64,000 nt of DNA from Nocardia xishanensis NBRC 101358. Its GTDB lineage: Bacteria > Actinomycetota > Actinomycetes > Mycobacteriales > Mycobacteriaceae. This document shows positions 8,876 to 19,069 of this stretch, piece after piece (position 1 is the first letter of the stretch; each line of letters starts with the position of its first letter). Location of the stretch: the NCBI RefSeq assembly GCF_001613365.1, contig NZ_BDCF01000012.1:1-64000 (forward strand). Direction: 5' to 3'. The notes beneath the pieces are model-generated. The model did not search any database. It was not told the DNA's origin and saw nothing but the letters and a program-made list of their open reading frames with translations. The position numbers were made by a program, and so were the translations under genes.

Positions 8876-9220
8876 TCAGAAGCCGGGGCCCGGACGACCG
8901 CCGGGCTGAGCGATCTGCCACCGATCCGGCTTGCCGTGCGGGTAGACGACCGGGATGTAATCGCCGATCGCGGGCCAATGGTTCACGTCCCACACGAAGC
9001 GGCCGTAGACCACGGTCTCCGGCACCGAGGGACCGAACAGATTGCCGGTGATGGTGACGAACTGCTCACCCTCGGCGTCCGGGCGCGGGCTCACGCCCGT
9101 GACGTACAGCGTGCCGGACTCCGGTTCGGCGGGCTGGAAGCCCTGCCGCCCCCGGCGATAGGCCACCAGCAGCGCCACGAGCGTGGTGACCATGATCACC
9201 AGCATTGCGAATTCCAGCAT
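8876..9220 (-). CDS. small membrane-anchored protein of unknown function
   Basis: 114 residues from the ATG at 9220. An N-terminal hydrophobic helix (residues ~2-22, LEFAMLVIMVTTLVALLVAY) is followed by basic residues (RRGRQG), predicting a type I-like anchor with the rest in the cytoplasm. The C-terminal ~75 residues look like a small beta-rich domain (LYVTGVSPRPDAEGEQFVTITGN). I do not recognise the family. A frame extension to 9259 exists but adds residues before the membrane helix. The neighbouring AAA ATPase gene is transcribed the same way, separated by a nested inverted-repeat element. Confidence 0.7.
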   Translation of the reverse strand: MLEFAMLVIMVTTLVALLVAYRRGRQGFQPAEPESGTLYVTGVSPRPDAEGEQFVTITGNLFGPSVPETVVYGRFVWDVNHWPAIGDYIPVVYPHGKPDRWQIAQPGGRPGPGF

Positions 9221-9283
9221 GCCCCCATCGTATGAACCCAGTCCCCAAGCCAGCACCACACAACCCCCAACACCTGGTCGACC

Positions 9284-9357
9284 CGTCCTCGCAGACCTTC
9301 CACTCGCTTCGCAGAGGTTGCTCCACCTGCGAAGCGTACGAACGACCTGCGAGGACG
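9284..9357. repeat. nested inverted-repeat element, copy A
   Basis: Two dyads, one inside the other. Outer arms are CGTCCTCGCAG (9284-9294) and its exact complement (9347-9357); inner arms are CGCTTCGCAG (9305-9314) and CTGCGAAGCG (9327-9336). It begins 17 bases beyond the stop of the AAA ATPase gene on the minus strand. A second copy with the same architecture and sequence lies at 49365-49432. It could be a transcript-end structure, a REP/MITE-like element, or a protein-binding site. Confidence 0.85.
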
Positions 9358-9374
9358 GCGCCGGGGCCGGCGGG

Positions 9375-10619
9375 TCAGAGCGCGGCGAGTTCGGTGGCTC
9401 CGAGCTCGGTGCGGCGGACCTGCCAGACCGCGGTGCGGGTGCGTTGCGAACGCCCGTTGCCCCGATCGATCAGCGAGCGGCTGTCGGTGGTGAAGACCAG
9501 TTGGGCGCCGTTGGCGTTGGTCTCCGGGTTCTGGAACAGCTGGATCAGCCGGTCGGCCTGTTCGGCGGGCAGGTGTGCACCGATGTCGTCGACCGCGAGC
9601 ACCCGGCCGTTGTCGAGCGCGTCGAGCATGGTTGGCAGCAGACGCAGCAGTGAGAGCGTCGCGGCGGATTCGTCGGTGATGACGAACGGAGTGTCGATGC
9701 CCGCGTGCACGAGGCGCAGCCCGACCCCACGCCGGGCCACCATGCGGGTGTAGAGCGCGTCCCTGGCAGCGCGCAAGTTCGTCAGCTCCCGTTCCAGCAG
9801 CAGCGGTGTGACCCCGGTTTCCTGTAGCAGCCGGTCGGCATGCGCGGGCGAGGTGGCGCACAGCTCGACCTGTTTCGCCGCGCCTTCGATGTCGGCGTCG
9901 AGTTCGCGTAGATAGTCGGCGTAGAGCGGGTCATGATCGGCGATCAGCAGATCCGTGATGCCCAGTTCGGCGGCGCGCAGCAAGAGCAGCAGCCGCGCCG
10001 CGTTGTCCGGGGAACGCGAGATGTGGCTGCCCAGCCGGTGCGCCACCGCTTCCGGCTCGACCGTGCCGCGCTGCACCTCCAGCATCGAGGAGAACCACCG
10101 GTAGGCGGGTACCAGCGCCTCGGCGTACATCTGCCCGGCGAGGCTGAGCAGCAACGCGTTCGGGCGCACCAGCGGCACCAGCGCGGCGATGCCGTAGCGC
10201 GCGGCCTCGAACATGGGGCCGATCTTGATCTGTTCGCCGTTGCGCTCGAACACGATTCGCTTGCGCGAGCGCGGGTGACTGTGCAACCACTCGGCCGTCA
10301 CCTCGGCGTTGTCCAGCCGGAAGCCGTAGCTGAACGGGCAGCCCTCGGCGACGAACCCCGCGACGAACTCGGTGGGCCGGTCCGGAAAACCCAAGTGCGG
10401 CGAGCGAACCGGGCCCGCGTACGGATCCCAGCCGGTGACCGAATGCAGCACCGCGTCGCGCATGTGCCCGAGCGCGTCGATCAGGCTCGTCTTCCCCGCC
10501 GCCGTCCCACCGTGCACCGCGGTCACCGGCACCGCCACCGGCCCGCTCCCCTTGGTCAGCCGCAACTCCTGCCGGTCGGCCAGCGATTTGTGGTTGGTCA
10601 CCTGAAAACTCCGCAGCAT
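9375..10619 (-). CDS. AAA-family (AAA_15/AAA_21-like) ATPase with altered catalytic motifs
   Basis: 414-residue stand-alone ATPase of the family related to OLD/RloC/AbiL ATPases. It begins with the family pattern MLRSFQVTNHKSLADRQEL. A Walker A motif GGTAAGKT sits at 37-44 and a Walker-B-like VLAVDDIGAHL at ~340-350. The usual hhhhDE is hhhhDD here (Asp344/Asp345), and the TTHD switch seen in relatives reads TTDSRSLID. ATP turnover may therefore be weak or atypical. No nuclease, protease or RloB-like partner lies beside it; neighbours are a small membrane protein and a divergent exported protein. Relatives act in anti-phage defence, but no defence role can be claimed from context here. Confidence 0.8.
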   Translation of the reverse strand: MLRSFQVTNHKSLADRQELRLTKGSGPVAVPVTAVHGGTAAGKTSLIDALGHMRDAVLHSVTGWDPYAGPVRSPHLGFPDRPTEFVAGFVAEGCPFSYGFRLDNAEVTAEWLHSHPRSRKRIVFERNGEQIKIGPMFEAARYGIAALVPLVRPNALLLSLAGQMYAEALVPAYRWFSSMLEVQRGTVEPEAVAHRLGSHISRSPDNAARLLLLLRAAELGITDLLIADHDPLYADYLRELDADIEGAAKQVELCATSPAHADRLLQETGVTPLLLERELTNLRAARDALYTRMVARRGVGLRLVHAGIDTPFVITDESAATLSLLRLLPTMLDALDNGRVLAVDDIGAHLPAEQADRLIQLFQNPETNANGAQLVFTTDSRSLIDRGNGRSQRTRTAVWQVRRTELGATELAAL

Positions 10620-10777
10620 GCCGCCATACTTCCGTCTCACGTGCCGCGAAGCGACACCAACCCTCCACCCCGGCGCGGCGTACGCGCGGACAGCGGGGGC
10701 GATCGGGGTTAGCATGCTGGCGCTAGCTCCTGTGGGGGCGTGGCTGTTCGAACGTCTCCAAGGGATGAGGTCCAGCG

Positions 10778-11131
10778 ATGACACGTACGCTTCGTCGGCT
10801 CGCGATCCGCGGTTCGGTGATCGGGGCGATCGCCGCGGGCGCGGTGGTCGCGATACCGCAGACGGCGGTCGCCGAGGCGCCGTGCCAGGACGGAACCGCA
10901 CGGGTCTTCCTGAACAACTCCACCAATCTGTGCCAGAGCGGCAGCGCGACCTACACCGCGCTACCCGCGGTGAGCAAGGTGTGTTCGACCGGCGGCACCA
11001 AGGTCGTCGTGGACACCACCGGTCCGCGGCGGATCAACCGTCGACATGTCGAACTCGAGCCGGGCGGGCACTGCGCACGCTTCGAGCTCGAAGGACAGCA
11101 GAGCGCGACCGTGCAGGTCACGCCCGCCTGA
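10778..11131 (+). CDS. small secreted protein with four cysteines
   Basis: 117-residue exported protein of unknown family. A signal peptide with basic N-terminus (MTRTLRRLAIRGS) ends at a likely cleavage site after Ala-Val-Ala at residue 32, leaving ~85 residues. The mature part has four Cys (36, 52, 69, 99), probably two disulfides, and looks beta-rich. A GGGATGAGG-like ribosome site lies about 9 bases upstream. It is divergent from the AAA ATPase gene and convergent with the QueA-like gene. Function unknown. Confidence 0.75.
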   Translation: MTRTLRRLAIRGSVIGAIAAGAVVAIPQTAVAEAPCQDGTARVFLNNSTNLCQSGSATYTALPAVSKVCSTGGTKVVVDTTGPRRINRRHVELEPGGHCARFELEGQQSATVQVTPA

Positions 11132-11185
11132 TCGAGGCATCGCCCGACGACGTTCGCGCTCGACGACCATGTGCCTCGGTGCGAG

Positions 11186-12313
11186 TCACGCGGCGTGTCC
11201 CTCGCCGCGGAAAAGCAGTGCGCTGTCGCCGAATTCGTGCCACAGATAGCCGGTGTCGAGCGCCTCGGCGTAGGCACGGCGCACCGTGGCCTCCCCCGTG
11301 ACCGCGACCAGCAGATCCAGGTGCGACGCTCCCGGCGCGTGCCATCCGGTGATCAGGCCGTCGACCACCCTGGCCGGACGGTCCGCGCCGAGGACCAGCT
11401 CGGTCCATCCGCTCGCCGGCCGCACCCGGCCCGCCTCGTCGGCGGCGGATTCCAGCGCCCTGGTGACCGTGGTGCCCACCGCGACGATCCGACCGCCCGC
11501 GGCCGCGGTGTCGTTCACCATGCGCGCCGTCGCGGCGGGGACGGCGAAACGCTCCGGGCTCGGCGGCTCCCCGGCCTCCGGTGACGAGACGCCGGTGTGC
11601 AGGGTGATCGGCGCGAGCGACACCCCGGAAGTCACCAGATCGAGCACCACTTCGGGCGTGAAAGGCCGTGCGGCGCTCGGCATTTCCGCGCTGCCTCGCA
11701 CCCGCCCGAATACCGTCGTGTAATACGACGGCGACCAGCGGCGCGGCACGTAGGAGTAGGTGATCGGTCGTCCGTGCTCGTTCATGAGGACGCGCGGGTC
11801 AACAGTGACGTCGGCGATCCACAGCCTGCGCGCCCCCGGCAACCACGTCCCGCGCAGTGTCGCGCGCGCGCCGTCCGGCAACTCGATCACGGTGCCTGCC
11901 CGCAATTCCCGGCTCGGCAGCGGAGTGCGCTCGCGGGTCCGAACCTCGACCACCCAGCCGCCGTCGTCCAGCCAGGTGGCGAAGTGCAGGGTGATCGGCA
12001 GGTCCCCGATGGCGGAGTCGACGGCGGCGGAGGTGGTCGCCGAATTGTTCACCACCACCAGGTCGCCCGGACGCAAGTAGTGCGGCAGCTCGCGGAATCG
12101 GGCGTGGGTCGCCCGATCTCCGGCGACCAGCAGCCGGACCTCGTCCCGCGCCGTACCGCGCGTCTCCGGCGGAGCATCGGCGTTGTACCGGTCGGGCAGG
12201 TCGAAGAACCGCGCCCAGCCGGCGGAAGCCGTTTCCGCCCCGGCATTCCCGTGTTTCGTCAGCGGGCGGTGCCGTGGTGCGCCCCGCGCGGGCACGATCG
12301 ACGCCTCACTCAT
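11186..12313 (-). CDS. QueA-like S-adenosylmethionine:tRNA ribosyltransferase-isomerase
   Basis: 375 residues, of the family that transfers and rearranges the ribosyl group of SAM onto preQ1-modified tRNA to make epoxyqueuosine. Family landmarks are LRPGDLVVVNNS near residue 85, and a C-terminal half with YYTTVFGRVRGSAEMPSAA, RPFTPEV and APITLHTGVSS, equivalent to the canonical GLHFTPELL and TLHVGLGTF stretches. The canonical FNDTRVIPARL is replaced by VNNSATTSAAV, so this is a divergent actinobacterial branch. The ATG at 12313 overlaps the stop of the SDR gene (ATGA). No other queuosine gene is in the window, so the substrate could differ from preQ1-tRNA. Confidence 0.8.
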   Translation of the reverse strand: MSEASIVPARGAPRHRPLTKHGNAGAETASAGWARFFDLPDRYNADAPPETRGTARDEVRLLVAGDRATHARFRELPHYLRPGDLVVVNNSATTSAAVDSAIGDLPITLHFATWLDDGGWVVEVRTRERTPLPSRELRAGTVIELPDGARATLRGTWLPGARRLWIADVTVDPRVLMNEHGRPITYSYVPRRWSPSYYTTVFGRVRGSAEMPSAARPFTPEVVLDLVTSGVSLAPITLHTGVSSPEAGEPPSPERFAVPAATARMVNDTAAAGGRIVAVGTTVTRALESAADEAGRVRPASGWTELVLGADRPARVVDGLITGWHAPGASHLDLLVAVTGEATVRRAYAEALDTGYLWHEFGDSALLFRGEGHAA

Positions 12314-13002
12314 CGCGCCACCGCGAAATCCGCCGCCGTGTAGCGGCCGTTCTTCGGACGTTCGTCGAGCAGCCGCAGCAGCGCGGGCACGACGGTGTCC
12401 GGTTCCGGCCGATCGGAGATGTCCTCGCCGGGGAACGCGGCCTGGTGCATCTCGGTGCGCATATCGCCCGGATCGAAGGAGTAGATGGCAAGCTCCGGAT
12501 GCTCGGCCGCGAGGACCGCGGTGAGCTGGTCCAGCGCCGCCTTGGCCGAACCGTATCCGCCCCATCCCGGATACGGTTCGACGGCGGCGTCGGAACTGAT
12601 GTCGACCACGACGCCGCCGAGATCGAGCATCGGCAGCACCGCTTGCAGGATCGCCAGCGGCGCAACCACATTCGTGCGGTAGACGGCCTCGAGTTCGTCG
12701 AGCGGATAGTCGGCCAGCCGGGGCTGCGGACTCGGTCCGAGCCTGCTGGCATTGTTGACCACGAGGTCGAGCGATCCCGCGCCCGCGGCGACTTCGGCCA
12801 GGCGGGCGCGGTGCGCGGGATCGGTGACATCGCCCGTGACGGCGATGAACGCGGCGCCGAGTTCGGCGCGGACCCGGTCGAGCCGGTCGGCGCGACGGGC
12901 GGTGCCGATCACCCGCCAGCCGCGCCCGGCCAGCGCCCGGGAGAGCGCGCGGCCGAGCCCGGCCGATGCGCCGGTGATCAAGGCGGTGGGACGGTGAGTC
13001 AT
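12310..13002 (-). CDS. short-chain dehydrogenase/reductase
   Basis: 230-residue classical SDR that uses NAD(P)(H). The cofactor motif TGASAGLG is at the N-terminus, followed by an Arg-rich turn after beta2 (GTARRADR) that suggests NADPH preference. NNAS replaces the usual NNAG. The catalytic Ser lies in DISSDA and Tyr/Lys in YGSAK. The ATG at 13002 is preferred because an AGGAG site sits 8 bases upstream and the Rossmann strand follows directly. It is first in a two-gene operon with the QueA-like gene (ATGA overlap). The substrate is unknown. A palindrome typical of MerR-family control lies ~40 bases upstream. Confidence 0.9.
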   Translation of the reverse strand: MTHRPTALITGASAGLGRALSRALAGRGWRVIGTARRADRLDRVRAELGAAFIAVTGDVTDPAHRARLAEVAAGAGSLDLVVNNASRLGPSPQPRLADYPLDELEAVYRTNVVAPLAILQAVLPMLDLGGVVVDISSDAAVEPYPGWGGYGSAKAALDQLTAVLAAEHPELAIYSFDPGDMRTEMHQAAFPGEDISDRPEPDTVVPALLRLLDERPKNGRYTAADFAVAR

Positions 13003-13041
13003 GACGGTCTCCTGATAGTTGCCTACCCGATCGATCGTCAT

Positions 13042-13061
13042 ACCTGAAGCATGGTTCAGGT
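13042..13061 (-). promoter_or_regulatory. MerR-type dyad over the SDR promoter
   Basis: ACCTGAAGCATGGTTCAGGT is an inverted repeat with 7-base arms and a 6-base spacer. On the minus strand TTGACC overlaps one arm and TATGAC the other, giving a promoter whose spacer is filled by the dyad. This is the arrangement used by MerR-family activators. No MerR gene is adjacent, so the regulator is unidentified. Confidence 0.45.
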
Positions 13062-13101
13062 CAAGTGCCGTTCGCCGCCGCGCGAAATCACCGGCCGCGA
13101 G

Positions 13102-15276
<2,175 letters not shown>

Positions 15277-15286
15277 TCAGGACCGG

Positions 15287-16414
15287 TCAGGAGAAGGTCA
15301 GCGATTCCGGGTCTTCCGCGTAGGCGCGGGCGACCTCGTTCGCCAGGCTCAGCGCCTTCCTAGCCCAGGAGAGCGGCGCGCCGCCGAGCCCGCACGCCGG
15401 TGCGACGAGCACGCGATCGGCCAGCGCGGTGCGTGGGAAGCCGAGACGATCGATCAGCCGTACACCCGGTTCCGCGATCTCGCGCCACGTCACCGGCCGC
15501 GGCGCGCCCTTGGTCGCCGCCTCGGTGGTCCTGGCCGCCGGGTCGGTGGTCGGCACCAACCCGAGCACCAGCCGCTTCCCGGCATCGAGTGTTTCGCCGA
15601 TGCTGTCCAGATCGCGGGTGCGGATCGTCGCGACATCGAAACCGACCGCTGCGGCCGCGCTGCGGCGCAGAAAGCCCAGCGCGGGCGGCTCGGCGCAGCT
15701 GTGCACCAGCACCGGCGCGGCTTGCGCCTCGATGACGCCGTCGAGCACGGCGAGCGCCTCCGGGGCCGGCATCGCGCGCACGGTGTCCAGCACGCTGACC
15801 CCGCGCAGCGAACCGTTCAGCACGTCGGTCAGCGACGGCTCGTCGAGTTGCAGCACGACCCGCGCGCCGAGCCGTTTGCCCACCTCGGCCACGTGCTGGG
15901 CCAGGCCCTCCGCGAGGGAGTCCGAAAGATCGCGCAACGCACCGGGATCGGTGAGCGCGCGGTGCCCGCCGGGCAGCTCTACCTCGGCGGCCAGCGTGAG
16001 CGGACCGGCGGCCTGAACCTTGACGACGCGTCCGGTGCCCGCCGAACCCGATGTCTCCCAAGCTTCTTCGAGCGCGTCCAGGTCGGCGCGCAACAGATCG
16101 CGGGCGCGGCGCGAGACCGCGCCGGGACGCGCGGCGAGCCGGTAGCCGCGGGTGCTGGTGTCGAAACGCATGTCGACGAGCAGCGCCGAGACACGGCCGA
16201 TCATGTCGGCGCCGACGCCGCGGCCAGGTAGCTCGGGCAAGTGGGTCAGCTCGGCCAGCTCGCCGAGCACGGTGTTCGCGGCCTCGCGCGGATCGGCGCC
16301 GGGCCACGAACCGACGGCCGTCGCGATACCGCCGGTCAACGGCTCGGCCGCACCGTGTTCGGCGGAAGCCGCAGCGTCAGTACCGGTTTCGCTCACACGT
16401 CCTACCCTGCTCAT
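15287..16414 (-). CDS. cobalamin-independent methionine synthase-like protein (Rv3015c-like)
   Basis: 375 residues resembling the C-terminal catalytic half of MetE in a short actinobacterial form. The metal-site pattern is partly recognisable: VLVHSCAEPP for the HxC element, a DEP motif in VVLQLDEPS, and a late Cys in VAPACGLGG that matches the MetE zinc Cys. True MetE is about twice as long with an N-terminal repeat, so this protein may transfer methyl groups from another donor. The start is uncertain: ATG 16414 is used, but a GTG at 16396 (VSETGTDAAAS) is as good. Position downstream of mnmA/iscS matches Rv3015c. Confidence 0.85.
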   Translation of the reverse strand: MSRVGRVSETGTDAAASAEHGAAEPLTGGIATAVGSWPGADPREAANTVLGELAELTHLPELPGRGVGADMIGRVSALLVDMRFDTSTRGYRLAARPGAVSRRARDLLRADLDALEEAWETSGSAGTGRVVKVQAAGPLTLAAEVELPGGHRALTDPGALRDLSDSLAEGLAQHVAEVGKRLGARVVLQLDEPSLTDVLNGSLRGVSVLDTVRAMPAPEALAVLDGVIEAQAAPVLVHSCAEPPALGFLRRSAAAAVGFDVATIRTRDLDSIGETLDAGKRLVLGLVPTTDPAARTTEAATKGAPRPVTWREIAEPGVRLIDRLGFPRTALADRVLVAPACGLGGAPLSWARKALSLANEVARAYAEDPESLTFS

Positions 16415-16542
16415 GTCGATGTGTGCCGTACACCGCCGCGGTGTTCCGACGGTGCGCGCCATCCGCGGTCGAGTCTCCGCCGGGGCATCGTGACAGTACC
16501 GCGAGCGGATTCAGCGGCCAGCCGGCGTGTCCCGCGGACGCC

Positions 16543-17661
16543 CTACCGCGCCTCTACCCGCGCCGCGTCGTCGGCGGAGTGCGGCTCGCGCGAGGTGTCG
16601 CTGATGGTGCCGCTGCCGATGACCTCGTCGCCGAGCGCGTCCGGCCGGTACAGCACGACGGCCTGCCCGCGCGCCACGCCGGTCAGCGGTTCCCGCAGCC
16701 GCACCTCGAGGCCGCCGTCCACCGTCTCGGCGATCGCGGGCGCGGTGCCGCCGTGCGCGCGCACCTGCGCGACGCACTCGATCGGGCCTTGCGGCGCCGA
16801 GCCCGAGGTCCAGATCGCACGTTCGGCGCGCACCGTCCAGACCCGCAGGTCCTCGGCCGAGCCGACGCGCACGGTGCCGGACGCGGGATCGATGTCGGTG
16901 ACGTAGCGCGGCTTGCCGTCGGCGGCGGGGCCCGCGAGACCGAGGCCCTTGCGCTGGCCGATGGTGAAGCCGTGCACGCCCTCGTGCTCGGCGAGCACCT
17001 TGCCTTCCGCGTCGACCACGGCGCCGGGGCGGATGCCGATCTTGGCGCCGAGGAAGGCGCGGGTGTCGCCGGAAGGGATGAAGCAGATGTCGTGGCTGTC
17101 CGGCTTGTTCGCCACCGCGAGGCCGCGCTCGGCGGCCTCGGCCCTGATCTGCGGCTTCGGGGTGTCGCCGACCGGGAACATGGCGCGGGAGAGCTGCTCG
17201 GCGGTGAGCACGGCGAGCACGTAGGACTGATCCTTGTCCGCGTCCACCGCGCGGCGCAGCACGCCGTCCTCGAGCCGGGCGTAGTGACCGGTGACGACGG
17301 CGTCGAAGCCGAGCGCGACCGCGCGGTCGGCCAGCGCGGAGAACTTGATCTTCTCGTTGCAGCGCAGGCACGGGTTCGGCGTCTCGCCCGCCGCGTAGGC
17401 CGCGACGAAGTCGTCGATCACGTCTTCCTTGAAGCGGTCCGCGAAATCCCAGACGTAGAAGGGAATTCCGAGCACGTCGGCGGCGCGGCGGGCATCGCCC
17501 GCGTCCTCCTTCGAGCAGCAGCCGCGCGAACCTGTGCGCAGCGTGCCGGGGGTGGCCGAGAGCGCGAGATGCACGCCGACCACCTCGTGCCCGGCGTCGA
17601 CGGCGCGCGCCGCCGCTACGGCCGAGTCGACACCACCGCTCATCGCCGCGAGTACCCGCAT
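16543..17661 (-). CDS. mnmA: tRNA 2-thiouridylase MnmA
   Basis: Installs sulfur at position 2 of the wobble uridine of Glu, Gln and Lys tRNAs, using ATP and a persulfide relay. 372 residues from ATG 17661, the usual length. The PP-loop SGGVDS is at 8-13. The catalytic cysteine is Cys98 in NPCLRCN and the second active-site cysteine is Cys193 in DICFIPSGD. The C-terminal beta-barrel includes [12 protein letters not shown]. The start overlaps the stop of the cysteine desulfurase gene (ATGA), so donor and acceptor of the sulfur relay are co-translated, as in Rv3024c-Rv3025c. Confidence 0.97.
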   Translation of the reverse strand: MRVLAAMSGGVDSAVAAARAVDAGHEVVGVHLALSATPGTLRTGSRGCCSKEDAGDARRAADVLGIPFYVWDFADRFKEDVIDDFVAAYAAGETPNPCLRCNEKIKFSALADRAVALGFDAVVTGHYARLEDGVLRRAVDADKDQSYVLAVLTAEQLSRAMFPVGDTPKPQIRAEAAERGLAVANKPDSHDICFIPSGDTRAFLGAKIGIRPGAVVDAEGKVLAEHEGVHGFTIGQRKGLGLAGPAADGKPRYVTDIDPASGTVRVGSAEDLRVWTVRAERAIWTSGSAPQGPIECVAQVRAHGGTAPAIAETVDGGLEVRLREPLTGVARGQAVVLYRPDALGDEVIGSGTISDTSREPHSADDAARVEAR

Positions 17662-18890
17662 CACACACCACCTTTCGCACTGGCAAGACCAGCGGCTCTG
17701 GCCCGCTCCACCACCTGGGGCAAGACATCGAGGAGGGCGTCCACGTCGGCGCGGGTCGACGTGTGCCCCAAGGAGAACCGCAGCGAGCCGCGCGCGACCC
17801 ATGGTTCGACGCCCATGGCGATCAGCACGTGACTCGGCGTGGCGACGCCCGCGTTGCAGGCGGAGCCGGTCGAGCATTCGATCCCGGCGGCGTCCAGCAG
17901 CATGAGCAGCGAGTCACCCTCGCAGCCGGGGAACGTGAAGTGCGCGTTGCCCGGCAGGCGCTGCGCGCCGGGCGGGCCGTTCAGCACGGCCTCCGGAACC
18001 GCCGCGGTCACGCCCGCGATGAGAGCGTCTCGCAGCACGGCCAATTCGGCAGCGCGCGTTGGCAGTTCGGCGACGGTGACGTCCAGCGCGGTGGCCAAGC
18101 CGACCGCGGCGGCGGTGTCCGAGGTGCCGGAGCGCAGGTCGCGCTCGTGCCCGCCGCCGTGCAGCAGCGGCACGCAACTCACCTGCCTGCCGAGCAGCAG
18201 CACGCCGACACCGTGCGGTCCGCCGACCTTGTGTCCGGCGAAACTGGCCGCGGACAGACCGCTCGCGGCGAAGTCGATCGGCAGCTGGGCCGCGGCCTGG
18301 ATCGCGTCACTGTGCAGGGGCACGCCGAATTCCTGTGCCACCGCGGCCAATTCGGCGATCGGCTGGATGGCGCCTACCTCGTTGTTGGCCCACATGACGC
18401 TGACGAGGGCGACCTCGTCGGGATGTTCGGCCAGCGCCGCCCGCAGCGTGCGCGGCGACACGACGCCGTCGGCGTCCACCGGCAGCCAGGTGGCCTGCGC
18501 ACCCTCGTGCTGCTCCAGCCACTCGACCGCGTCGATGACCGCGTGATGCTCGATCGAGCTCGCGATGATCCTGGTGCGGCGCGGATCGGCGTCCCTGCGC
18601 GCCCAGTAGATGCCCTTGACCGCCAGGTTGTCGCTCTCGGTGCCGCCGGAGGTGAAGATCACTTCGGAGGGCCTCGCGCCCAGATTCGCGGCGATCGACT
18701 CGCGCGCCTCCTCGAGCAACCGGCGCGCTGCGCGCCCCGATCCGTGCACCGACGAGGCGTTTCCCGGCCGCGCCATGGCAGCCGTCATCGCCTCGATCGC
18801 GGCAGGCAGCATCGGTGTGGTGGCCGCATGATCGAGGTAGACCGTCTGGGGCGCAGCACCGGTGACCGGACCCGAAAAAGCCGACTTCAT
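17661..18890 (-). CDS. iscS: cysteine desulfurase (IscS/NifS type)
   Basis: PLP enzyme that takes sulfur from cysteine to form an enzyme persulfide for tRNA thiolation and Fe-S clusters. 409 residues. It starts with the NifS pattern [11 protein letters not shown]; the PLP lysine is Lys221 in [12 protein letters not shown] and the persulfide cysteine is Cys345 in STGSACNAG. The N-terminal [10 protein letters not shown] and the EHHAV region are also conserved. It is first in the iscS-mnmA operon. Upstream, 179 bases separate it from the glycan cluster, and this boundary is where the gene order leaves that of M. tuberculosis. Confidence 0.96.
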   Translation of the reverse strand: MKSAFSGPVTGAAPQTVYLDHAATTPMLPAAIEAMTAAMARPGNASSVHGSGRAARRLLEEARESIAANLGARPSEVIFTSGGTESDNLAVKGIYWARRDADPRRTRIIASSIEHHAVIDAVEWLEQHEGAQATWLPVDADGVVSPRTLRAALAEHPDEVALVSVMWANNEVGAIQPIAELAAVAQEFGVPLHSDAIQAAAQLPIDFAASGLSAASFAGHKVGGPHGVGVLLLGRQVSCVPLLHGGGHERDLRSGTSDTAAAVGLATALDVTVAELPTRAAELAVLRDALIAGVTAAVPEAVLNGPPGAQRLPGNAHFTFPGCEGDSLLMLLDAAGIECSTGSACNAGVATPSHVLIAMGVEPWVARGSLRFSLGHTSTRADVDALLDVLPQVVERARAAGLASAKGGV

Positions 18891-19069
18891 GACCGATAAA
18901 GCCTATCCCAGCGTTGACCTGCACAACTTGGGGGTGTCCCCCGCCTTCTACGAATTGCTCACGATCGGCAACCGGCTGACGGCCTTCCGATATTCCCGGA
19001 GCGCGCGCCGCGGACCGCTCCCGTGGTGGGCGCGGCGTGCCGTCCGGCCCCTGCAACCGCGGGCCGAAG

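Noticed and set aside
10746..10753. GTTCGAAC as a LexA box
   Set aside because: The actinobacterial LexA site needs TCGAAC and GTTCGA arms separated by four bases; this is only an 8-base palindrome.
16051..17832. 593-codon open frame on the plus strand
   Set aside because: Antisense to mnmA and the MetE-like gene; composition is typical of a shadow frame.
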